Source: Rhynchopus sp. YZ270_cl-10 (taxonomy: Eukaryota > Euglenozoa > Diplonemea > Diplonemida > Diplonemidae). Taken from it: 64,000 nucleotides of DNA. Below, one piece after another: positions 1-9,957 of this stretch. The translations under genes and the position numbers were made by a program. The stretch is from contig OZ037850.1 of assembly GCA_964035575.1 (NCBI GenBank), positions 1,446,501 through 1,510,500 on the forward strand. The letters are read 5' to 3'. The notes beneath the pieces were generated by a model, which did not search any database, was not told the DNA's origin, and was given only the letters and a program-made list of their open reading frames with translations. Positions within the stretch are counted from its first letter, which is position 1; each line of letters begins with the position of its first letter.

Positions 1-634
1 GTTTTCTTTACGATGCTTTTTTTTAGGTTTGGTTGAGTAGTAGGCTATTGGCAGTAGGGCACAATGTACTATCCACAGATACCTGCACCACTACTACGTT
101 TTCCGAGAAGGTGATGGAACGGCACACCCACATCCCAATATTTCTTGTTGATGTGTTCTGTCAATAAAGGGGGAAAGCAACCATTCCTAATTATGTTTTT
201 GGGGGGCTTACTTCTCTCTCTCTCTTTTCTTATTTTTTTTTTTTCTTTCGGGACCATTTTTGTTGATCCCTCACCATATACTATCAATTTATTGATTGCA
301 TATGATGAAAATACTTTTCTTTCGAATGATCTCCGAATCATCGATTTCAAAAAAAAAAAAAAAAAACTCGAGAAGTGAAAAAAAAAATGGCTGTTTATTA
401 CTCGCAGTAATAACAAAGCATGGGTCATTATTTTATTCGAGAAATTATTCGTGAGTGAAATCGTGTCCATTATTGGCGCTGGTAAGGTGATTTTATTGCA
501 TTTTAAGACAAAAAATTTGGACATAATAGAGTGCGAAAAATTGTCACAGATGCAATGAAAAAAAAATATAATCCCGATTCTGTTTTGTCTACAATAGCGA
601 TTAACACTTTAATACTTTGGTGTGATTTTTCTAA

Positions 635-1322
635 AAAAAAGGTGTAAAAAAGGTCCTTCTAAGGTCCTTCTAAGGTATGGTGGTTTTCCTTAGGGCATTT
701 CCTTAAGGAAAACGTGACTTTTTCCCGAGCTTTCTCTGTGGTGGAGTGGACTTGTTTTCGATCAAAAAACTGTGTACCCAGTACCCAGTACCCAGTACCA
801 AAGGGCCGATGGAGGGTTCCGAGACGGCGATAGCCTGCGACACTATGTCATGGGAAGGTGGGATACTAGCTTGCGCCGCAGGCGCACGGTACGCTACTTT
901 TATTGTTTCGGCGTATCCTTTTTTCTCACTCTTCGTTGGGTTCTACGAGCTCCGCCCGTCAAATGGTGGGGTGTAAAATTCGCATCTACGCAAACTGCCC
1001 CACGTTCCTTTTGTACTTTTCCTTCAGAAGTCAAGTACTGACCATATTTTGCACACAGAACCTGAAAATGGCCTGTAAAAACTGACACATGCATTTTAGG
1101 TCAAAAATACTCATTTCTGAGCGCAAAGTGACCCCATCACAGCACGTACAGGCTCCGGTGCACCGAAATCAAAAAAATTTTTTTTTGATTTTTTGTGGGT
1201 AAAAATTTCTGGGGAAAATTTCTGGCCACAAAAAACCACCAAAAAGATGTACACAAAATAATTTTAGCACCCCCCAAAAAAAAAGGTGTAAAAAAGGTCC
1301 TTCTAAGGTCCTTCTAAGGTAT
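635..1322. repeat. Direct repeat pair flanking 600 bp
   Basis: About 45 bp (an A-run, GGTGTAAAAAAGG, then CTTCTAAGGTC units) occurs at 635-678 and again at 1277-1322 in the same orientation. The intervening 600 bp has no coding signal. It includes the CCCAGTA run and, near 840-895, a sequence shared with the interior of the hAT-type element at 17130-17180. It may be the remnant of an insertion bounded by repeats; no family can be assigned. Confidence 0.5.
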
Positions 1323-1670
1323 ACCACTACCCTTGTATAGGTCACACCATACTTTATATTCTTTTTTTTCTTGTGTTGTTTTTTTATTTAGTATTTATTA
1401 TTTTCGTAGACTTCTGTCCATATTCCCTGCTAAACTTCTCTCGGACCTAATATGTGTGTACAACTTCACAACAGATTTGATACCGCAGTCTTTTCGTTGT
1501 GGTTTCTAGGTGACCAAGCAGTGTTCAGGCTGGCTCACCGTCCCAACTTTTCTCGTTGCTGAAAGCCGACACACAAACAAGGTGGAGGTGGCGGGGGTGG
1601 CAACCTAACCATGCGAACGACAGTTCTAATTTTTCTTAAAATTTTTCTTAAAATTTTTCTTCAAAATAAA

Positions 1671-1919
1671 TACACGACGCCTCACGCCAGCATGACATGT
1701 GGTACGTGTTGGTACGTGTCATTCTCTGTACCGAACACACACTTCTCACCCCCCAAGGCCCTCTCCTCGGGAATAGGTGAGCCTCAACAAACCTTAGAAC
1801 AGTGTGTGTTCTGTAGAGAGAATGACACGTACCAACAAGTCCACATGTCATGACATGTGCACAGTCATCGTTTTTACCATGTCATTCTGACATGTCACGC
1901 TGACATGTGGCGTCGTGTA
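1671..1919. mobile_element. Foldback MITE-like element, probable TA duplication
   Basis: The ends are inverted copies: TACACGACGCC at 1671 and GGCGTCGTGTA ending at 1919. A second, longer pair of inverted arms lies inside, with GGTACGTGTCATTCTCT near 1710 matched by AGAGAATGACACGTACC near 1819. The outer TA on each side could be a TA target duplication as in Tc1/mariner-type MITEs. No coding capacity. Family assignment is inference. Confidence 0.6.
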
Positions 1920-2058
1920 TACACCACTAGTGCTCATTCATCTTTAAGTAAAATGAAGGTGGCAGGCTTGTACTCCATCTTTGACTCTCTTTTTTTAGAG
2001 CGTGCTCCGGAGTCCGGTGAGGAGTTATCACTTTTCTTTTCAACTTCTTTTTTTTAAA

Positions 2059-2087
2059 GTGGCTGAGAGGCTTAGGTTCATCTGACC
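2059..2087 (+). repeat. Dispersed hairpin repeat, copy 1
   Basis: Member of the roughly 40-nt family described at 26411-26450. This copy keeps the GAGAGGCTTAGGTTCATCT core and a following T-rich tract, but lacks the left half of the CTAAGC/GCTTAG stem. Confidence 0.6.
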
Positions 2088-2990
2088 AATACTTTCTCTT
2101 TTTGTTGTACCAATACAGGGTATCTGCACCTGTGTTCTTCCCTTTCTTTCTTGCTTTATTTATTTTTGTTTTTTTTGTTTTTTGCAGAACTGTTCCACAG
2201 TGCCCATGGGTCACCTTTCTCTCTCATCTATTTCTATCCTCACAGACAAATAGATGGCGCCTTTCTCAGCCTCCCCCACACTGCGCTACCTAAGCCTTCT
2301 CTCTCCCTTTATGTCAACCAACTTTTGCATTTTTCGGGCGGTTAATTACTTGATACATAAAAAAAGTGATCAAATAAAAATAATGGGGGTCACGTATCAA
2401 GTACTGTACCCACACGAGGATCTGTCTGATCCCACTACCCAGCCAGGATCTTCCTGATGGGTGTTGGATTCACCTGGCACATTTTGTTTTTTCGACTGAG
2501 ATGCGTTTTAGCACGATTGAACTACTCTTTTGTTTCGTTTTGTTTTATGGTTATCAGTGTGCATCTCCGGTGGGTGTTATGGCCACAATTCCCTGTGTTG
2601 AGGAGGCAGGGGTGGTGTTCGTGATTTTTTGTGTACGTTTTTTTTTTTTGAAACCCGGTTTTTTTTACATGACACCTAACGCCCTGGATGTGCGACTTTT
2701 AGAACGTTACATCGGCTCAGAAACGTCGCTACCCCCTTACCCCGACTCACCCCTGTCCTTCTGCGGCCGATTTTTGTTTTATCCACAACTTCATTTATGT
2801 TTTTTTTTACTGCGGTCACGCAGCGGTGTTATGTTTAACACAAATTTATTTTGCAAGGATGCTGTGATTACGTCTGTATGCTATTGGTTTATTTCTATTT
2901 TTTTTTGGGGAAAAAAAAATGTAGAATAACTTGGTTCATAGAGGAACCAAAGAGTCTGGTCTTTTTTTTGTTGTTGTACTTTCATCTACT

Positions 2991-3026
2991 GGCATCGTAC
3001 GTGGGTCAGTTGGAGGTGCATCAATG
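2991..3026 (+). repeat. CATCGTACGTGGGTCAG dispersed repeat family
   Basis: A 35-nt motif starting CTGGCATCGTACGTGGGTC and continuing into a GGAGGTGCATCAAT-like tail. Other copies are at 12808-12845, 51968-52005 (one base changed in the core) and, truncated, 42066-42085. All are on the + strand in noncoding DNA. Function unknown. Confidence 0.6.
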
Positions 3027-3927
3027 AGTACCTTTTTTTTTCCTCGAAAGTCAATAGCTGCACTAGGGACCGCTCTACAGAGATGGTACGTGCCTCATGT
3101 GCCCATCTAAGGAGACAAAGAAACGGTCTCGCAAGTCTTGACTGACGTCGTAGACCAGAGGGAAGTACCTTTTGTGCTTCACCTATTCCCCAATAACCCA
3201 CAAAAAAAACCCAGCCTCTCTCGTTGCTTTTTGCAAATAGGACGTACTGCTGATATTGTCTTTTCTTCTAGGTGTCTGGCGTACCTCCGCCGCAGTATCC
3301 TGTTCTGTGTATTTTATTTTATTTGTTTTTTTTTATTCTCTTTATTCTCTTTTTTGCAAGAAGTATTGGGTCCTTGTTTTTTTTGTCCCCAAGGTTCTAA
3401 TTCTCTGTTTCGGTCGGGTTTGTGCTATTGGTTTTGTTCTTTTTTGGTGGTTAGAGGATTTTTGCCGAGGTTCTCATTTAGTTTATTTTTTTATTGAGAA
3501 TTTTATTCTGCAAGTATCGTAACTGCGTTGTGCATTTTTTGTCCAAATTCAAGTGCAGGCCATTTCGTTGGCCCATTTTCCAAAAAAAAAAATAGTAGAT
3601 ATGCCTCACAAGAAGCAGCTCAAGTAAAAAAAAAAAAAAAAATACTTAATTCCTCCTCTCTTTTTCATCGTTCGTCACATATTCACGTCTCCCCTTAGCA
3701 CCGCAAAAAGCTCCATAAAATCCCAGCGGTGTCCACAACACACAATGCATGATTATTCAGCACGCCTGGGGGAGACAACGCCCACATTTCCACAACTATT
3801 GGTGTGATTCAGGTACGGACAACCCACGGGAGAACCGGTTTTGGTGATCACCACCAACTATGCAAACAACTCCTTGACAAATGACTGTTCACATCACACC
3901 AAACCACCCCCCTCAGTACAGGACAGC

Positions 3928-5442
3928 ATGACCACACACAATGCATTCCCAGAGGTGAACCCGCCCGAAACCCCACCTATATCGTACACACGGGACCCAC
4001 AGGGCGGTGGGGTGTACCCTAAAGAGGTGGACTGGAAGGAGTGCATCACGCGGTTTTATAGTCAGTGGAACCCTGCGAAGGTTGCCTATGTGGATACGAT
4101 CCTTGCGGCGAATGTGGGGCGTGAAAGGGAGCTGTACGGTGCAATTGTGAAGAAATACCTGCAGTCGCCGCAGGAGGCCCAAACCACCCCGATACACACT
4201 GCGTTAGGCAGCCCTGCAGACGAGCTGACGCCAACCACACCAGAGCTTGCTCAGCCCCCGATGTACACCGCCACACCCGACACAGCTACACCATCTCGCC
4301 CTGATGACACACCACGACAATTTCGGCATAGCAGAACCCCAAAGAGCACGGTTCGCTTCCCGCAACGCGGCATTTCACCAAGCGGGAAGGGACAGCGAGG
4401 GGCGAATGCACCAAGACAGCGGTCACGCTCTCCGATGGGTCCGATGGGTGTTGCACCAGGTGGAGCAAGACAACGATCACGTTCTCCGAACGGTCCGCAT
4501 GGGAGTCCAGTGAAAAGCCGTTCGGTGGATCCGGTGAGAGGTCCCTTGAGGCAAGGAAAGGGGAAGGGTGTGGCTTCTCAAAATGCGAGACAACGTGGGC
4601 AGGAGCAGAGGTGTCCTGCGACACCTGAAACGCAGCAGATTTTGCAGAGAAGCCCGCCGAAGAGTGCGCCTGTGGCGACGTCGTCTGAAGGGCAGTTGAA
4701 TTCGGTGGTGCGGTGTATGTTGCAGGAGCAGCGTGACTTTTTTGAGTTGTTGCGTAAAAGAGAAAGGCAGGATGACACTGTGCGGGTGGTGGCGGAGATG
4801 CAGAAGCGGGTTGACGAAGAGAAGCAGCGTGCTGACAGACTCGAAAAAGAGCTTCTCGCGCTGCGTCAGATGTGGGCCTACTCGAACGCACGCTCGCGAT
4901 CTCGTTCTGCGGAACCCAGTGGCACGCCAAATGCCCCTCCAGTGCTCGACAGCTTCGCCCGATCATTTGACCCAGAAAAACACATAAAAGAGCTGTCTCC
5001 GTCACCCCAAAGGGAGTACAGCAGGGGAGGAGTGTCTAGCATAGAGACACCTCAAATCGAAAGGGAAAGGACGGAGAGGGTGGAGAGGGCGGAGCATAGA
5101 GGGGATAACGTCGTAGATGAGTTGGAGGTATGGGCTTTGAAGCAATTTGGTTTGGGTTATAGACAATTTTACCCCCCCCTTTTTTTTTTGTCGCAGAACG
5201 CCTTGGCATCGCTTAGCAAAGAAATCAAGGACATCCACCACGGAACCCCGCTTGCTAGTCCTGCAGTGCCGGTTGTGGCGGATTTTCCTCACACCGTCGC
5301 TGCTCCACAACGTGCAGAGGAGATGCGGGGGCTTGTAGTGAAAGAGACACTTCGAGAGGTAGATCCAGCAGTACCCTTGAAAAATACGTTCTGCAGTGTT
5401 GAAGAGTTGATGGCGCAGGATGATTGGGAGGATGGTGAATAG
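3928..5442 (+). CDS. RS-rich coiled-coil protein with N-terminal FY-NP-K helical motif
   Basis: The open frame runs from 3841, but the first ATG in frame is 3928, which I take as the start. Near the N-terminus a motif of the form RFYSQWNPAK..VD.IL....GRERELY....KKY is seen; similar short helical motifs occur in many protist cytoskeletal proteins (recollection, not tested). The middle is basic and rich in RSRSP and SPMGP units. A coiled coil follows (QEQRDFFELLRKRE to LALRQMW), then an acidic C-terminus ending DDWEDGE. A 69-nt intron is likely at 5128-5196: GTATGG donor, a C-then-T tract and a TCGCAG acceptor. It is a multiple of three with no stop, so the frame stays open either way. Spliced length about 481 residues. 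A cytoskeletal or RNA-binding role is possible; no function is assigned. Confidence 0.75.
   Translation: MTTHNAFPEVNPPETPPISYTRDPQGGGVYPKEVDWKECITRFYSQWNPAKVAYVDTILAANVGRERELYGAIVKKYLQSPQEAQTTPIHTALGSPADELTPTTPELAQPPMYTATPDTATPSRPDDTPRQFRHSRTPKSTVRFPQRGISPSGKGQRGANAPRQRSRSPMGPMGVAPGGARQRSRSPNGPHGSPVKSRSVDPVRGPLRQGKGKGVASQNARQRGQEQRCPATPETQQILQRSPPKSAPVATSSEGQLNSVVRCMLQEQRDFFELLRKRERQDDTVRVVAEMQKRVDEEKQRADRLEKELLALRQMWAYSNARSRSRSAEPSGTPNAPPVLDSFARSFDPEKHIKELSPSPQREYSRGGVSSIETPQIERERTERVERAEHRGDNVVDELEVWALKQFGLGYRQFYPPLFFLSQNALASLSKEIKDIHHGTPLASPAVPVVADFPHTVAAPQRAEEMRGLVVKETLREVDPAVPLKNTFCSVEELMAQDDWEDGE
5128..5196 (+). other. Likely in-frame 69-nt intron
   Basis: Starts GTATGG, ends with a C9/T10-like pyrimidine tract and TCGCAG. 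The encoded stretch (VWALKQFGLGYRQF then PPLFFLSQ) is unlike the surrounding charged protein. Its layout matches the proven-looking 52-nt intron at 14018-14069 of another gene. Confidence 0.65.
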
Positions 5443-5467
5443 AAATGAAGGTTCCCCCCCCCCCCCC

Positions 5468-6669
5468 TAGGGTCAGCGACTCCACCGTTTTATAGCCGGG
5501 AGCAATTCTCACTAAAATTCCTCACGGTATTTCTGGCCATTTCCAGGCCACCTCTGGTCGGAAACCCCCCCAGAAATGGGTCAGAACCACCCTGTGACCC
5601 GAAAATTCATGATTAGGGCGACCCAGAATATGATACAATGCAAAAAAATAGTGAAAAAGTGGCTTTTTGACGGTTTTGGCCATGTTGGGCAAAATGGCCA
5701 TTTTTGGTGAAAAAAGTCAAAAAAACAGCAAAATTTCGACATCATGACAGCTGCTTGGGCACCAAACTGCCCCAGGGAGGTCCTGTGAGTCCATTCCGAC
5801 CTGTTTTGGACACTTTGGGTACTTTTTTTGGCCGTTTTTTGGTGTTTTTGTGGTAAAAAACGTCCTATGATAGTCCTATACTAATCGCAATACGCCGTTT
5901 GTCCCACAGTCTGGACCAATATGGGGGCCCACAAATGGGTAAAAACCCCCGAAAAAGCACTCTGGGAACCCAGATAGTGCCAAATATCCACCAGAAACCC
6001 ACCCAGACACCGCAGAAACACGACAGAAAGTCGTCTTAAAAAACACACTTTTTTCAAAAAGGTCATTATGGAGCCTGTCTGACAACCTTTTTGAAAAAAG
6101 TGTGTTTTTTAAGACGACTTTCTGTCGTGTTTTTGCGGTGTCTGGGTGGGTTTCTGGTGGATATTTGGCACTATCTGGGTTCCCAGAGTGCTTTTTCGGG
6201 GGTTTTTACCCATTTGTGGGCCCCCATATTGGTCCAGACTGTGGGACAAACGGCGTATTGCGATTAGTATAGGACTATCATAGGACGTTTTTTACCACAA
6301 AAACACCAAAAAACGGCCAAAAAAAGTACCCAAAGTGTCCAAAACAGGTCGGAATGGACTCACAGGACCTCCCTGGGGCAGTTTGGTGCCCAAGCAGCTG
6401 TCATGATGTCGAAATTTTGCTGTTTTTTTGACTTTTTTCACCAAAAATGGCCATTTTGCCCAACATGGCCAAAACCGTCAAAAAGCCACTTTTTCACTAT
6501 TTTTTTGCATTGTATCATATTCTGGGTCGCCCTAATCATGAATTTTCGGGTCACAGGGTGGTTCTGACCCATTTCTGGGGGGGTTTCCGACCAGAGGTGG
6601 CCTGGAAATGGCCAGAAATACCGTGAGGAATTTTAGTGAGAAAATTTTATACGGGAGTCGCTGACCCTA
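5468..6669. mobile_element. 1.2-kb near-perfect foldback element inserted in a C-tract
   Basis: Two arms of about 596 bp (5468-6063 and 6085-6669) are inverted copies separated by a 21-nt loop. Compared by eye they differ by very few bases, plus one replaced patch of about 20 bp near 5484-5510 versus 6635-6655. The tips read TAGGGTCAGCGACTCC and its complement. A run of 14 C precedes and 16 C follows in the same orientation, as expected if the element entered a C-run and duplicated part of it. No coding capacity. Near-identity of the arms points to recent formation or to gene conversion. Transcription across it would give a very long double-stranded RNA. Confidence 0.85.
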
Positions 6670-6880
6670 CCCCCCCCCCCCCCCCGGCCACCCTGAAGCA
6701 CTTTGAAATTATTCAAATGGCATTGGGTTGAAATGTTTGGGCAAAAAAGCTGTTCTTACAAAACTTTTAAATGCGATTTTTTCACTTCCCCATTATGCTC
6801 TCCACATTCGTTTTTTCTTTTTTGCAACGACAAGTGGTGACTACTTCTTTTTACGACCACTTTCCCTAATTCCATTTCTA

Positions 6881-6920
6881 GGTGGCTAGCAGGTCGATGC
6901 TAAGGCTCATCTTACCAACC
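6881..6920 (+). repeat. Dispersed hairpin repeat, diverged copy
   Basis: Reads GGTGGCTAGCAGG, then GATGCTAAGGCTCATCTTAC; related to the family at 26411-26450 but with an altered stem. Confidence 0.45.
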
Positions 6921-7171
6921 TTTCGATCTTTGAAACTGCATTCTTTTTCTTTTTGTATTTCCCCTCGCCTTTTGTAGATGCTGTAGTATATGTCCCCCAA
7001 AAAATGTGCAGTTTTAAATTGACAAATCGACCTCGTCCCCATCACCCTCTTTTAATGTTGTCACTCAAGGCAGCTTTCTCGTTGCAAAGCAACGTCATGT
7101 CGTTCGGGGCTAAGTACACCATCGCGTTACAAAAAATATGTCAGATTTATTCTATACACAACAACACAACG

Positions 7172-8971
7172 ATGATGATGCGCAAATGCGGAGCTGCGTT
7201 GCTTCTTCTGTCGACTGCGATGTGTGCGGATGCGGATGTGGGTGGGCACACTGAGATGGATGGCCGGGATGCTGGCGTGCTGACGAGGTCGCGTCAGCGT
7301 GGGTCGAGTCGCGGGGGGATGTCCCGTGGCGGGGGGAGTCGCTACAGGGGCAGGAGCAGGAGCTGGAGCAGGAGCGGTGGCCGCAGCAGCAGTCGCCACA
7401 GTGGTCGCAGCAGCAGTCGCCACGGCGGTCGCGTGGGGAAGTGGAACAAGGGTGAGAAGGAGAAGCAGGAGAGGTGGGGAGGTGGCAGGACCTGGAAGGG
7501 CAAGTACGAGAAGTGGGGTAAGAAGGAGTACAAGAAGAAGGGCAAGTACGAGAGGGGCTGCAAGACCAAGTCACCCGGTGGCAGTCCGCCGTCGCCGCCG
7601 TCGCCGCCATGGTGGAGCAAGACGTACTCGCCTTCGGGACCACCGCCAAGGCCGCCGACACCACCTACACCGCCTACACCACCCACGCCGCCGACAGGAG
7701 GCAGGACGGACTCGCCTTCGGGACCACCGCCACGCCCGCCTACGCCTCCAGGAGGGAACACAGACTCGCCTGCTGGGACACCACCGCCGACACCACCGAC
7801 ACCACCATCGCCACCAACCCCAGAGGGGAACACAGACTCCCCGTCCGGCACACCACCGTCGCCACCGACCCCGCCGACACCACCAACCCCAGAGGGTAAC
7901 ACGGACTCGCCTGCTGGGACACCGCCGACACCACCATCGCCACCCACGCCACCAACACCGCCAACCCCAGAGGGCAACACAGACTCCCCGTCCGGCACAC
8001 CACCCACACCGCCCACACCACCATCGCCACCAACCCCAGAGGGCAACACAAACTCCCCGTCCGGCACACCGCCAACACCCCCCACACCGCCAACCCCAGA
8101 GGGCAACACCAACTCACCTGCTGGGACGCCGCCGACACCACCATCGCCACCAACCCCAGAAGGGAACACAAACTCCCCGTCCGGCACACCGCCGACCCCA
8201 CCCACACCAACAGGGGGGGAGACGACGGAGCCCTGTGTGGACGGCGGGGAACCCGTTGAGGTTGAGGTTGTGAGCCCAGAAGGCACTGTGGACAGCTTTG
8301 GGGCAGGCGAGGAGGTTAGGGAGGGGATGCACCCGAACGGGGAGCCCTCGGTGACGTTTGCGAACTTCCCGCCTGCCTTTGTGCAGGCGAACATGGCGGC
8401 GTTCTTCCCGGTGGACATTGCGGGTGTGATTGGGGCGGACAACGTGCTGCGCGTGGCCTGCCCGTTCAACTGCGAGGAGAAGCCGTGCGAGGTGCTTGTG
8501 GCAACGTACCACTGCCCACCGTGCTCGACGCCCACAAACGGCGGGCTGGTGTCGCTGCTGCCTGATGCTGGGTGGGATACGGGGAGCTGTGCCCCGACGT
8601 TCCAGCAGGGTGTGGGTGTGGGTGTTGCGGACGACGGGGCAGACGGTGCGACGCACCCGACAGTTGCCTTCCGGAAGCTTGTGCCTGCGGGAACTGTTGA
8701 GGAGCTCCCTGCCCTGACTGCGCCGCTTGCGAACGTGGCGGTCTTCGTGCGGCAGGGTGCAACGGCGTGTGATGGGTTTGCGGACGAGACGGCCTGTAAC
8801 GCTGCGATGCCAGAGTGTGCTTGGGAGGCGGGTACCTCGGGGGAGGGAGCTGCCGGCATGTGTGTCTCCTCGTGGTGCCCTGATGACTTCACGCCCCCTG
8901 CCACAGGCTCGTGCGCAACGTCCTGTGCTGGTGCTGGGGCTGGCAACGGAGGCGCCGCCGGCCCGGTCTGA
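7172..8971 (+). CDS. Secreted proline-rich repeat protein with basic N-terminal and Cys-rich C-terminal domain
   Basis: The start is placed at the triple ATG at 7172 because MMMRKCGAALLLLSTAMCADA is a clear signal peptide; the frame is open upstream to 6953 but has no better start. About 599 residues. After the signal comes a basic stretch of RGG, SRSRS and KGKYE-type units. Roughly residues 150-350 are proline-rich tandem repeats whose unit is TPEGNT(D/N)SP(S/A)GTPP followed by PTPP or PSPP blocks, extensin-like. The C-terminal 220 residues contain many cysteines, including a C-x(2)-F-x(2)-E-x(2)-C-type pattern near CDGFADETAC. A cell-surface or extracellular-matrix role is likely. No enzyme motif is seen. 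Repeat number probably varies between strains. Confidence 0.8.
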   Translation: MMMRKCGAALLLLSTAMCADADVGGHTEMDGRDAGVLTRSRQRGSSRGGMSRGGGSRYRGRSRSWSRSGGRSSSRHSGRSSSRHGGRVGKWNKGEKEKQERWGGGRTWKGKYEKWGKKEYKKKGKYERGCKTKSPGGSPPSPPSPPWWSKTYSPSGPPPRPPTPPTPPTPPTPPTGGRTDSPSGPPPRPPTPPGGNTDSPAGTPPPTPPTPPSPPTPEGNTDSPSGTPPSPPTPPTPPTPEGNTDSPAGTPPTPPSPPTPPTPPTPEGNTDSPSGTPPTPPTPPSPPTPEGNTNSPSGTPPTPPTPPTPEGNTNSPAGTPPTPPSPPTPEGNTNSPSGTPPTPPTPTGGETTEPCVDGGEPVEVEVVSPEGTVDSFGAGEEVREGMHPNGEPSVTFANFPPAFVQANMAAFFPVDIAGVIGADNVLRVACPFNCEEKPCEVLVATYHCPPCSTPTNGGLVSLLPDAGWDTGSCAPTFQQGVGVGVADDGADGATHPTVAFRKLVPAGTVEELPALTAPLANVAVFVRQGATACDGFADETACNAAMPECAWEAGTSGEGAAGMCVSSWCPDDFTPPATGSCATSCAGAGAGNGGAAGPV

Positions 8972-9957
8972 TGAAGGATTCTTTTCTCAGAGCTGCCACC
9001 ATTATTGTTGTTACCGACGTACACCTTCACCCATGTTCTTCTAGCTCCTCTTCGCCCGAGTTGTGTGCGGCGCACGTTAGCACTCACCTGCTCTGGAGCC
9101 TCTGCATTTGTTTGCAAACTGGCTTTCCCATTTCCTGCCCATCAATTTGCCCTTATTATTGACAACATCACTTTACTATTATGAACCAGGCGATAGGTTT
9201 TCAGCTTGCTGGGGAACCTGATGATTTCATTTGAAACCATTTTGCAAAAACAGCACCAAATACAAATGTTTGTTCTGTGTCACATCACAGAAGTCTACAA
9301 AATGAGCAAACATTCATTTTTCTTTTTATTTCGAGAAGAGTACAGGTACCTGCCTCCAAGGCATGTGCCCACTTTGAGCGTCCATTTTTGTTTGAAATGT
9401 GAACAGAGAGAGGCACATTCATTTTCAAAGGTGTTTCTTTGTTTTTCCGATCCATCTCCCTTCTCTCTTGACTTTTCACCTTTGCACTTTTACCTTTGTT
9501 TTTTTCTTGTTAGGAAACAGAAACACCTCGTGGGTGTGTTTGCGCGCTGAAGGAACGCTCATCCCCGAGATGCATCTTCTTCCGCACATTTTTTGCTCTC
9601 AATTTTTTTTGTTAAAATCTGTCAGACACCAATGCAATGGCTGCCTTGTTGGCTTTGTTATTGTGTTACTGCCGGACAGAGCGATACAGGTCTTCATTTT
9701 TCTTTAGAAATGCAGTCACACGAAAAAGAATACCAAAACTCTTGCAAAAAAATAACACACTTTCTGAAAATAGAGGACAGTTTTGCATGCTCTGTTTAGC
9801 ATGTCATTTATTAACTGCCCAGGAAAGTGTGTTTATTGGTTCACATCTTATATTTCCTTCTCCCTATGGACGTATACATAAAAAAGCTTTTATTTTCTTC
9901 TTCTTTAAATTTCCCTATACTCTGCTATCTCCCCTTTCAGGATCAAAAAGCCAATAA
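8972..9957. other. Intergenic, nothing recognised
   Basis: T-rich DNA. A TTTCAG at about 9935-9941, just upstream of the next ATG, could be a 5' UTR intron acceptor. No repeat family or RNA gene identified. Confidence 0.5.

Larger units (their letters stand above)
1..3927. other. Intergenic region without a convincing gene
   Basis: T- and A-rich DNA with only short open frames. The longest, about 2501-2929, begins inside a dispersed repeat and has no recognisable domain. The stretch holds the foldback element at 1671-1919, a pair of direct repeats (635-678 and 1277-1322), a run of CCCAGTA heptamers near 777-803, a copy of the hairpin repeat family at 2059-2087 and a copy of the CATCGTACGTGGGTCAG family near 2991. 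I see no RNA gene. Confidence 0.6.

Noticed and set aside
2501-2929. 142-codon frame as a gene
   Set aside because: Its ATG lies in the ACTGAGATGCG dispersed repeat, it is Phe/Leu-rich from T-runs and has no splice or domain support.
7342-9117. 591-codon minus-strand frame over the proline-repeat gene
   Set aside because: Antisense of CCN-rich codons gives open Gly/Val frames; the + strand has the signal peptide and Cys-rich domain.
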